Shown: one piece after another, positions 29,182 through 37,783 of the stretch
Layout: every line of letters begins with the position of its first letter
Numbering within the stretch: the first letter of the stretch is position 1
DNA from: Martensiomyces pterosporus
Taxonomy: Eukaryota; Kickxellomycota; Kickxellomycetes; Kickxellales; Kickxellaceae
DNA: 50,176 nt
Assembly: GCA_025201845.1 (NCBI GenBank)
Contig: MU604046.1
Span: forward strand, 1-50,176
Direction of reading: 5' to 3'
Program-made: the position numbers and the translations under genes
The notes under the pieces: generated by a model
The model's database searches: none
What the model saw: the letters and a program-made list of their open reading frames with translations, nothing else
What the model was told of the DNA's origin: nothing

Positions 29182-31165
29182 AAAAAATTCAAGCAACAGA
29201 TGTTTTTGAAAGGCTCTATGCTGCTGTGGGCAGCCTGGCGCGGAGCCCTCTTTTCCTTTCTTTTCTTTGTATTCCATTCCACACTTCCTTCTCCCCTCCC
29301 TCCCTCCCTCCCTCCCTCACATGTTCTCGAAGGAAGGGTCCCCTTCTGATCCATATTCTATATCCACCCCTGCCATCCACAAAGTGCCCTGTGTAGATTT
29401 TTTCTCTCTTCTATTGCCATCAACAACACTTTCTTTTCAACACGCACACACAAGTACTCTCTTGTCTCGTTTAGCCCGTACCTGCCTTTGTTCCGTTTTG
29501 AATAACAGCAACTTCAGACATATGACTGCCAGGTGCACATTGCAATATATGTAAACCATGTGGTGCGGGTAGTGCAGACTAGAGCAACAATAGCGTGGCA
29601 TTATACCTCGTATAGCCACGCATGATCTCCATCTCATTTGCCCAGCCTCAGGTTAATCTGCATGGAGAGGCAGGGTGCAGCATTTCTGCGCCCTGCCCAG
29701 CTGCCACCGCCGTCCCTCCTCGGCTTGGTCCCTGCTGTACGCCGAGCTGTGCCTTTTCGGTGTGGGCGGTGGGGTCGGACATTCCGGCAGCCCAGATCAC
29801 CCTTGGGCGTGGGAGAGAAGGCAGGGAATACCGCGGCCGGTCTCTCGTTAGATCGACCAGGACGGCGAAGGTTGAGCGGATGGAAAATCATTAAAAGCAG
29901 CGTCAAAGCAGGCATAATCAGTTCCCACAAGCATGTGCTGCCTGTGGGCCACGCAAGGCTTTGTGCGTCCACAAGGCTTTGTGCGTCCACAAGGCTCTGT
30001 GCCTTGAACGCGAACCACCTGAGGGCACAGAAATAGAACGCACCTGTTTCTGTGCAATTGGCACAGGTGATTACGCAATCGGTGCACTCGTTCCATGTGC
30101 CCTCTCTGCTGCTTCCGACGGTGGCATTCGCCTTCTGCCTTCTGTCTTGTGCCTTCTACTTCTACTTCTCTTTCCACCACACTAGAAAGCAAGCCATATT
30201 CTTTATCTCTCACTACTCAGCACAGCGCAACATTCTGCTTTGTTATTCTCACCCATTGTAGAACCAAAAAAAAAAAGTCATCAAGGTACAAGAGCAAGCG
30301 CTTTTCCTGTTTGTGGTGTGTTTGTTTGTTTTTTTTATGGTGATGGCAGGAGTGGTTGTGGCAGCGGGGGCTGGTGGAGCAACCCGTGTTGTGCAGCAGC
30401 AGCTCTGCCGTGGACTCCAGCTATGGTGCCGCTCAGTGGCAGCAACAGCGGCAGCCCTGCATCCATTGTCCCCCTCTTCGCTCTCTTCTTCAGGTGCCAC
30501 TCCTTTGTGCAGAACAGGCAAGCATGCATTCTGCATCCGTAAGTTCCCTTTGCCTTGACGCCCCTCTCCAGGCAACAACAAAAAAAAAAAAGCAAGCACG
30601 CGGCGCCGGCTTCAGCTGGTGCTGGTGCTGGTGCTGCTTGCATTGTCTGCCTGGCTTGGCACGATGGTAACCAAGCAGCCTTCTGCTGCTGGTGTCCGTT
30701 TGTATGAAAAGGGAAATAAGCTTATTGTCCCTTGAATCTCTTGCCCAGAGCCTTGCCAAACCGAGCTGGGGGTGGAGGGCGGGAGCTTTGACAGTTGCAA
30801 GTCTGCTGCCCAGCAAGCATGGGGGGTGGGTGGCTGAGCCACAAGCCCAGAATGCCCCTTGCCTTACTGCGTCTCCAGCAACTAAGCGAGCGGTAACGCA
30901 CATCAGTCACATTGCACCGCTTGCAGCCCCTCCTCCCTTCCTCCGCTTCGCCTGCTGGCGCCTTTTCTCCCTTTCCACCCGCACCCTTTCGACAGGCATT
31001 TAAACATTATAATACACAGCGCCTTTGTACTCGTGCTCCGCTCGCTATTGTTGTTTGTTTGTTCTTCTGTGTTGCCGTGCTATTGAAGCTCGCTCCCCCC
31101 CTTCTACGCTTTCCCGCCGTTTCTTCTTTTGTGTGTGTGTTTTTTTTGTTTTAGATAATTCAGCC
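29182..31165. other. ~2-kb intergenic region before TPP2, no gene resolved
   Basis: The region holds several promoter-like blocks: (CCCT)n at 29293-29317, a C/T-rich leader-like stretch 29340-29500, an 18-base tandem repeat at 29955-30002, and a C/T-rich run before the TPP2 ATG. That run ends in TTTTTTTGTTTTAG (acceptor-like, 31141-31154), 11 bases before the ATG, so TPP2 probably has a leader intron whose donor I cannot place. A GC-rich island at 29685-29880 is open in both orientations, but neither reading is recognisable. Small unannotated exons could be hidden here. Confidence 0.4.
29955..30002 (+). repeat. 18-base tandem repeat, about 2.6 units
   Basis: Two exact copies of AAGGCTTTGTGCGTCCAC (29955-29972 and 29973-29990) are followed by a partial, diverged third copy starting AAGGCTCTGTG. 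The length is a multiple of three, but no supported coding frame contains it. Confidence 0.9.
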
Positions 31166-34100
31166 ATGAGCACCGCAGCGACGACCTCTTCGCCCCATAC
31201 CAAGTTTCCCACGCACGGGCTCCTCCCCAGAGCCGACACCCAGGCAGCGGACTTTGTTCGGAAGCACCCAACGTACGATGGGCGCGGCACGGTTGTGGCC
31301 ATCCTGGACACTGGCATCGACCCGGGCGCACAGGGCCTGCAGGTGACCAGCGACGGCAAGCGCAAGATTGTGGACTTTGTGGACTGCACGGGGGCAGGCG
31401 ACGTGCATCTCACGGCTGCTGCCAGGCCGCTCAATGGCGAGCTCAAGGGCGCCAGCGGCAGGCAGCTGAAGGTGAACGCCCAGTGGCCCAACCCCACGGG
31501 CGAGTGGCGGGTGGGCACGAAGCGCCTGTACGACCTGATTCCAGAGCCGCTTGTCGCTCGCGTGCGGGAGGAGAGGGAGGCCAGCTTCAAAAAGGCTGCG
31601 CAGAGGCTTTCGGACTCGGTGGCCTCGGCCCAGTCTGCCGCGGAGGACGACGAGGCCAAAGCGGAGCTGGGCGCGCAAGAGGGCGTATTAAAGTCGCTCT
31701 CGGCCTCCTACGCCGACCCAGGCCCCCTGCTCGACTGCGTTGTGTTCCACGACGGCAACCAGTGGCGGGCAGCGATTGACACGGAGGAGACAGGCGACCT
31801 GCGCCAGGCCGAGGCCCTGGGCGCATACAAGCTGACGGGCGACGTGGGCAAGCTGTGCAAGCGCCAGCTGTTCTACTACACGCTCAACTTCTACAACGAG
31901 GGGGGCGTGCTGAGCATTGTGACCAACGTGGGCTCGCACTCGACTCACGTGGCCGGCATTCTTGCGGCGAACCACCCCGACGAGCCACAGAACAACGGCG
32001 TCGCGCCGGGTGCCCAGCTCCTGTCGCTGATGATCGGCGACCACCGCGTGGGCTCCCTCGAAACGGGTGTTGGGCTGACCAGGGCTGCCAGCGCAATTGT
32101 CGAGCACAGCGCCGACCTGGCGAACATGAGCTACGGCGAGCCCTCGGCCACCTCGAATGCCGGCCAGTGGGTGCAGATGGTCAGGAGGGAGGTCGTGCGC
32201 CGCCACCGCTGCATCTTTGTCTCGTCGGCCGGCAACGAGGGCCCGGCGCTGTCCACTGCGGGAGCGCCCGGCGGCACCTCGGACGACATCATCGGCGTGG
32301 GCGCGTATGTTGGCTACGAGCAGATCAAGGCGGAGTACGCCATGTACGACACGGTCAAGGACACCGTCTTCACCTGGTGCTCGCGCGGCCCAACCACCGA
32401 CGGCGCCCGCGGAGTCGACATCTACGCGCCCGGCAGCGCCATTGCCAGCTTCCCGGCGTACACCCTGCAGCGCCTGCAGCTGGGCAACGGAACCAGCATG
32501 AGCTCGCCGAACCTCTGCGGCTGCCTTGCGCTCCTGGTGTCTGCGTGGAAGCAGGAGTTTGCCAAGCAGTCCGAGCAGAAGATCAGCCCCTACCGTGTCA
32601 AGAACGCCATCATTGCCACGGCCAAGCCCTTTGGCGGCGACGACCTGGGCGCTGGGCTGGTGCAGACGGACGCGGCATGGGCGTTCTTGAAGAAGCACGC
32701 GCAGCGCTCATACGAGGACGTTGAGTACGCCGTGAGGATCGGCGAGCTGGACAACGCCCGGGGCATCTACCTGCGCAATGCCGAGGACTCGGCCGTCGCC
32801 CGCCACCTCACCGTCACCGTTGCTCCGGTGTTCCCCGGCGACGCGCGCGCGGAGCTGGACAACGACAGGGGCGGCGAGCACGGCGAGCTGCAGAGCCAGA
32901 GGAAGTTCGACTTTGAGCAGCGGGTTATCCTCACTGCCTCCGAGTCGTGGGTGCGTGTGCCGGAGGCGCTGTACGTGAGCAGCGACGGCAGGTCGTTTAG
33001 CGTCAAGGTCGATGCAACGCAGCTGGAGCCGGGCCGCCTCCACGTTGCCGAGATCAAGGGCTACGACTCGCGCGACGTCGACCGCGGCGAGATCTTCTCG
33101 ATCCCCATCACCGTCACCAAGCCCCTCGGCGTGGACTCGTCCGCGTGCGTGCGGTTCCCCCAGCTGCGGTTCCAGCCCACCGAGACCACGCGCAGGTTCA
33201 TTGCCGTGCCCCAGGGAGCCACCAAGGCGTGGATCACCATCCGCGCGGCCAACGCGTCGCCGGCCTCGTCCGCCCCTGCGTCGTTCTACCTCCACTGCCT
33301 GCAGCTGGCGCCGCAGTACCGCTTCACGCAGTACGAGCTCAAGACCCGCGTGAGCATTGGCCACGCCACGTACGTGGCTGGCGCTGGGTCGGCTGAGCAG
33401 AGCTACGTCAAGTCCATGGACGTTGTTGGCGGCCGGACACTGGAGGTGTGCATTGCGCCGTTCTGGAACCAGCTGGATGTGCACGAGATCGACGTCTCTG
33501 TTGAGTTCAACGGCATCATCCCCAGCGGTGCTGGCGCGCCAGCCTATTCCGGCGACAGCGGGCTTGTGCCTGGCGTCGTCCTCAACGGCAACACCACCAT
33601 TGCGCGCGTCGACTTCACGGCCCCTGTGAGGCCCGAGTACGACTTCAAGCCCGTGGCCACGCTGGACACTCTGCGCACTGCGCTGAGACCCATTTCGTCT
33701 TCGATCGCGCCGCTGCTGGCCGAGCGCGACACGCACTTGGAGTCCGGCGTGGCAATCCAGAAGCTGGTGCTGGATTACAAGTATGCCACGCAGGCGGACA
33801 AGACCACTGTGAGGCTGCGCTTGCCGGCGGTCGACTCGATGATCTACGAGAACTGGGCGGATGACTTTGCTCTGTATGTGTTTGACGCCAACAAGAAGCG
33901 CGTGGCTGCGCAGATTAGCTACACCGCGCCGCTGACGCTTGACAAGAAGGGCGACTACTTGATCCGTGTGCAGGTGAGACATCGCAGTGCCAAGGACCTG
34001 GAGGCCCTGAAGAGCGCCCCGCTGCTCGTGGACACCACTCTCGCCGCCAAGGTCTCGCTGTCGGGTCACGCGTCGCATGCTGTCGCATTTACGGACACCG

Positions 34101-35281
34101 TGCAGGGCGTCAGGGCTATTGCACCGGCTGTGCGCAAGGGCGACAGCGTGCCGGTGTTCTTTAAGACCGCTGTGGCCTCGCTGCCTAAGGAAGCTGCGCC
34201 CGGCGATGTGCTGCGCGGCTCCTTGGCTCTGAGCAAAAGGACAGCCAAGCTGCTCCTGGAGTACGTGGTTCCTGCGAAGGAGGAGGATGAGAAGAAGAGC
34301 GGCAAGAATGGAGGCGCCGCGTCTGCTGCGTCGGATAGCAAGAAGCCCGGAGAGGAGAGGAAACCCGAAGAGAAGAAGGAGACGGAGGAGAAGGAAGATA
34401 AGGAGAAGGAGGAGAAGGCTGCCGACAAGGACCGCAAGGACCTTGAGGCTGCAATCAGGAAACTGCGCATCGACTGGGTCAAGAAGGTCAAGGACGACGC
34501 TGTGCGCGCTGAGCTTGTCTCCGAGCTCCTTGCCTCGCAAGCATCTGCAGATGAAGCTGAGGCCGAGGCGGACAAGGCAGCTGTTCTGTCGGCGCAGCTC
34601 GAGACGCTCGACAAAGCACACAAGACCCTGCCGTGGAGCGAGCAGGCCAAGTTCACCGAAGAGTCTGCCACCAAGGCCGTGGACATCGCCGATGCCATCG
34701 TCTCTCTCACCTACTCGCGTGCGCTGACTGCCAAGCTATACCAGAACCAGGCCAAGGCCACTCCACCGCCGTCTAATGGCGGCGTGAAGAAGGAGGATGA
34801 GGAGGAGAAGAAGCAAAAGGAGGGCGCCGAGCTGGCCAAGAAGCAGCTCATCAGCGCGCTGACCACAAAGTGCAGGTCGCTGGCGTTCCTTGCCACCCAG
34901 TCGTCCTTCCCCTCCACCCAGTCGGAGGCCAGCGCCGAGTTTGTGGATGTGGCGGCCGAGGCGGCTGAGGAGAAGAAGCTGCTGGCGTACGAGGCAGCCA
35001 CTAAGGAGCTGACCAGGTGGACTGGCGAGAATGCCCAGGATCCGGCTCATCTTGCAGCTACCCTGCCGCTGCATGTTGCAAAGCAGCAGTACGGACGTGC
35101 GCTGAAGCCCGTCGTCGAGTGGCTGGCTAAGGCCCCCCTGACGGAGGCGAATGCGGCCGAGAGAAAGGCGATGGCTGAGCTGAGAGACCAGCTGCTGGAG
35201 AAGCTGCAGTGGACACTGTGGGCGGACCACCTTAAGACACTGGCGCTGGTCGAGAACCCCGAGTCGTATGCGCAGTTCTAG
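31166..35281 (+). CDS. TPP2: Tripeptidyl-peptidase II (giant cytosolic subtilisin-type peptidase)
   Basis: A 1371-residue single-exon gene. Subtilisin catalytic residues: Asp in VAILDTGIDPG (~residue 46), His in GSHSTHVAGILAA (~260), oxyanion Asn in SSAGNEGPALS (~356) and Ser in GTSMSSPNLCG (~443). The ~200-residue insert between Asp and His is characteristic of TPP II, as are the large C-terminal domains needed to assemble the multi-megadalton spindle. The enzyme removes tripeptides from the N-terminus of peptides released by the proteasome. It is about 120 residues longer than human TPP II (1249), partly because of a Lys/Glu-rich segment near residues 1035-1095 that may be a flexible loop. 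There is no signal peptide when started at 31166; the frame continues upstream through leader sequence, but MSTAATTSS with the N-terminal FPTHGLLPRADTQAADF block fits the family start. Confidence 0.94.
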   Translation: MSTAATTSSPHTKFPTHGLLPRADTQAADFVRKHPTYDGRGTVVAILDTGIDPGAQGLQVTSDGKRKIVDFVDCTGAGDVHLTAAARPLNGELKGASGRQLKVNAQWPNPTGEWRVGTKRLYDLIPEPLVARVREEREASFKKAAQRLSDSVASAQSAAEDDEAKAELGAQEGVLKSLSASYADPGPLLDCVVFHDGNQWRAAIDTEETGDLRQAEALGAYKLTGDVGKLCKRQLFYYTLNFYNEGGVLSIVTNVGSHSTHVAGILAANHPDEPQNNGVAPGAQLLSLMIGDHRVGSLETGVGLTRAASAIVEHSADLANMSYGEPSATSNAGQWVQMVRREVVRRHRCIFVSSAGNEGPALSTAGAPGGTSDDIIGVGAYVGYEQIKAEYAMYDTVKDTVFTWCSRGPTTDGARGVDIYAPGSAIASFPAYTLQRLQLGNGTSMSSPNLCGCLALLVSAWKQEFAKQSEQKISPYRVKNAIIATAKPFGGDDLGAGLVQTDAAWAFLKKHAQRSYEDVEYAVRIGELDNARGIYLRNAEDSAVARHLTVTVAPVFPGDARAELDNDRGGEHGELQSQRKFDFEQRVILTASESWVRVPEALYVSSDGRSFSVKVDATQLEPGRLHVAEIKGYDSRDVDRGEIFSIPITVTKPLGVDSSACVRFPQLRFQPTETTRRFIAVPQGATKAWITIRAANASPASSAPASFYLHCLQLAPQYRFTQYELKTRVSIGHATYVAGAGSAEQSYVKSMDVVGGRTLEVCIAPFWNQLDVHEIDVSVEFNGIIPSGAGAPAYSGDSGLVPGVVLNGNTTIARVDFTAPVRPEYDFKPVATLDTLRTALRPISSSIAPLLAERDTHLESGVAIQKLVLDYKYATQADKTTVRLRLPAVDSMIYENWADDFALYVFDANKKRVAAQISYTAPLTLDKKGDYLIRVQVRHRSAKDLEALKSAPLLVDTTLAAKVSLSGHASHAVAFTDTVQGVRAIAPAVRKGDSVPVFFKTAVASLPKEAAPGDVLRGSLALSKRTAKLLLEYVVPAKEEDEKKSGKNGGAASAASDSKKPGEERKPEEKKETEEKEDKEKEEKAADKDRKDLEAAIRKLRIDWVKKVKDDAVRAELVSELLASQASADEAEAEADKAAVLSAQLETLDKAHKTLPWSEQAKFTEESATKAVDIADAIVSLTYSRALTAKLYQNQAKATPPPSNGGVKKEDEEEKKQKEGAELAKKQLISALTTKCRSLAFLATQSSFPSTQSEASAEFVDVAAEAAEEKKLLAYEAATKELTRWTGENAQDPAHLAATLPLHVAKQQYGRALKPVVEWLAKAPLTEANAAERKAMAELRDQLLEKLQWTLWADHLKTLALVENPESYAQF

Positions 35282-35926
35282 AGAGCCTGCTTTAAGGCTG
35301 CATTGCGCAATTTCACATTTTCTACCACATTTGCTCCATATCTGTCTGTGCGAATACTACTCTGTGCCGCTAGATGCGCGACGCGTGCGAGCTGCACTGG
35401 GCGAGTCGCAGAAATGAGGGTGGTGCTGGTGTGGTCCATTGTGCGAGTCGGCCCATGCTTCGGCACGCCTTGCTGCTCGCAGTTGCCTGGAGTGGAATGG
35501 CACAGCACCATCTGCTCCGCACATATGATTGCCGCCGCTGCCATTGTCAGTAGGCACAGGAGGAACTATTAATACTCCTTTCTGCAGAGAATAAAATACA
35601 GGAAAATGCGAGTTGGTGGTATTTGCTGGTTAAAAGACAGGCGTGCTGCTGCCTGCCGTGCGAGAAACGGGCGGTTCTGGCATCCCAGCCGCCGACTCCT
35701 GCTTCTATGTGCTTTTAGGGGCCAATAATGCTCCTATTATTGCCCCTCTCCTGCTTGTTTCTCCAAAAAGGTTTTTTTTTTGTTGTTGAGATATTTCGTC
35801 TTTTCCTTCCTTGCTGCGTTCTTTGCTTTTGACTGTATTTTTCACCCGTTTCTAAATTCCCTTTATTTCGCAATCTCGCTTATATTTATATCTGTGTACT
35901 TCAGGCTAGAGCAAAAGACGAGGAGG
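35282..35926. other. Intergenic region between TPP2 and the GH47 gene
   Basis: 645 bases with the TPP2 3' end and the GH47 promoter/leader. An imperfect inverted repeat built on CCAAT/ATTATTG lies at 35718-35746. From ~35745 the plus strand is T- and C-rich, and GTGTACTTCAG (35893-35903) resembles a 3' splice site 23 bases before the GH47 ATG. ORFs on both strands around 35300-35570 have no similarity. Confidence 0.45.
35718..35746. repeat. Imperfect inverted repeat containing a CCAAT element
   Basis: GGGGCCAATAAT (35718-35729) is complementary to ATTATTGCCCC (35736-35746) with one unpaired C and a six-base spacer. It contains a CCAAT box about 200 bases before the GH47 ATG, so it may bind the HAP/NF-Y complex or simply be a hairpin. 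Confidence 0.6.
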
Positions 35927-37555
35927 ATGAAGCTGTTTCTCTCGCGGGTGTCGCTCCGCGGCCTGTTCTTCACATTCCTCGCCCTGCTTGGCGCCCTCTA
36001 CCTGCTCAACTTCTACGGCGTCCTCCAACACCCCGCACTCAGCGGCGCTCTCCCGTCGAGCAGCCGCACCGACCCCTCAGACGCTAGCAGTGAGCAGGCT
36101 GCCCATGGCATCTTTAGGGGCGATGCTGGAAAGCCCGGATACCTGTCGCAGGATAACTTTAGGCGGCAATCGGCAGTGCGCGATGCCATGAAACACGCTT
36201 GGGCTGGGTACCGGCAATACGCCTTCGGCAAGGACGAGTACCAGCCACTGACCAGGACCTACAATCAGAAGTGGGGCGACTGGGCCATCACGCTGGTGGA
36301 TTCCCTGGACACAATGAAGATCATGAACATGGACGAGGAGTATGAGGAGGCGAAGAAATTCGTGGCCAAAATGGATTTCACCCGTGCCGCACCCGGATAC
36401 CAAACGATGGTGTTTGAGATGACCATTAGAGCGCTGGGCGGGCTCCTGGGCGCCTACGAGCTCGACAACGACCCCATGCTGCTGCAGAAGGCCAAGCAGG
36501 TGGGCGATGTGCTGTCGATTGCATTTAATACGCCCACAGGACTGCCCACTTCGCGGGTGGATGTCAATAGCAAGGAGCAGGTGCTGGGCGCGTACTTGTG
36601 TATTGCCGAAGGCGGCACCCTGCAGCTGGAGTTCCAGAAGCTGTCGCAGCTGACCAAGGACCCCAAATACCAAAAGCTGGCAGACAGAGCGGGCGAGGCG
36701 CTGGAGAAGGGAAGGAGGAAGCATAAGGGGCTCTACCCGGCGTACATCAATATCTACTCGGGCGAGTACGTCGCGCAGTCGGATCTCTCGGTGGGCGCCA
36801 TGTCGGATAGCTTCTACGAGTACCAGCTCAAGCAGTACATCCTGAGTAACCGCAAGGTGAAGAAGTTCAAGACCCAGTACATCACGTCGTCGGAGGCTGT
36901 CAAGAGCCGCCTGGTGGGAAAGTCAAAGCAGAGCGACTTGAAGTTCATCGGCAGGTGGACCGACAGCGGCACGCAGTTTGTCCGCGAGATGGAGCACCTG
37001 GCATGCTTCTACCCAGGCCTGCTGGCCCTTGGCGCACATGTACTCGACCGTCCGCAGGATCTGGTGATGGCAGAGGAACTCACCCGCACCTGCTATCTCT
37101 CGTACAAGCTGTCGCCCACGGGTCTGGGACCTGAGAAGTTCGAGTTCCCGCTGAATGTCCGCTCGCCGCCCGCTGTGCAGCCGCCGTATTTGGCATCGCT
37201 CTACGAGACCAATGAACTGGGATTCAGGGCCACCGACCCGAGGTACATTTTGAGGCCCGAGACCCTGGAGAGCATCTTCGTGCTCTACCGCGTTACCGGT
37301 GACTCAAAGTACCAGGACTGGGGGTGGGATATCTTCATGGCGATTGAAAAGTACACAAAGACGCACTACGGCTATGCGGCGTATGCTAATGTCAATAACG
37401 TCACGGCCGAGGCGAACTGGGAAGACTCGATGGAGTCGTTCTTCCTGGCGGAGACCCTGAAGTACATGTACCTGCTGTTTAGTCCCATGGACACCATCTC
37501 GCTGGATGAGTATGTGCTCAACACTGAGGCGCATCCGTTCAAGATCATAAAGTAG
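35927..37555 (+). CDS. Class I alpha-1,2-mannosidase (GH47), secretory pathway
   Basis: A 542-residue type II membrane protein. A short basic head (MKLFLSRVSLRG) precedes one TM helix (about residues 13-32), and a Ser-rich stem leads to the GH47 (alpha/alpha)7 barrel. Hallmarks: RDAMKHAWAGYRQYAFGKDE, WGDWAITLVDSLDTMKIMNM, HLACFYPGLLALGA and GFRATDPRYILRPETLESIF, ending in TEAHPFK, whose Thr binds the essential calcium in this family. The enzyme trims alpha-1,2-mannose from N-glycans, either as ER Man9 mannosidase (MNS1 type) or as a Golgi mannosidase I. The sequence alone does not settle this, nor does it suggest an EDEM lectin. The start at 35927 was chosen because the anchor follows; the frame reaches 35780 only through leader sequence. 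It is convergent with the DPP5 gene (228 bases between stops). Confidence 0.9.
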   Translation: MKLFLSRVSLRGLFFTFLALLGALYLLNFYGVLQHPALSGALPSSSRTDPSDASSEQAAHGIFRGDAGKPGYLSQDNFRRQSAVRDAMKHAWAGYRQYAFGKDEYQPLTRTYNQKWGDWAITLVDSLDTMKIMNMDEEYEEAKKFVAKMDFTRAAPGYQTMVFEMTIRALGGLLGAYELDNDPMLLQKAKQVGDVLSIAFNTPTGLPTSRVDVNSKEQVLGAYLCIAEGGTLQLEFQKLSQLTKDPKYQKLADRAGEALEKGRRKHKGLYPAYINIYSGEYVAQSDLSVGAMSDSFYEYQLKQYILSNRKVKKFKTQYITSSEAVKSRLVGKSKQSDLKFIGRWTDSGTQFVREMEHLACFYPGLLALGAHVLDRPQDLVMAEELTRTCYLSYKLSPTGLGPEKFEFPLNVRSPPAVQPPYLASLYETNELGFRATDPRYILRPETLESIFVLYRVTGDSKYQDWGWDIFMAIEKYTKTHYGYAAYANVNNVTAEANWEDSMESFFLAETLKYMYLLFSPMDTISLDEYVLNTEAHPFKIIK

Positions 37556-37783
37556 ACTGACGATATTTCTTCTCTGCAGTAAACGAATTTCACCTATTTT
37601 TTGCTGGGCTTTTTTTTTTCTCTGCTGCTCGGTAGCTGATGTTGGATTTCATCGCGATCTCTGTCAATTCATTTGTATTCCACTTGATGCTAGATATACT
37701 TGGTGTTTGTCAAGACAGCCACATACGAAACAAAACCGTCTGATAATACATCGGCTCCATCACCAGAAACAAAACAGTCTGAT

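Noticed and set aside
32708..34621. 637-codon minus-strand open frame opposite TPP2
   Set aside because: Antisense shadow of a strongly codon-biased gene; rich in His/Arg/Gly/Val without any domain.
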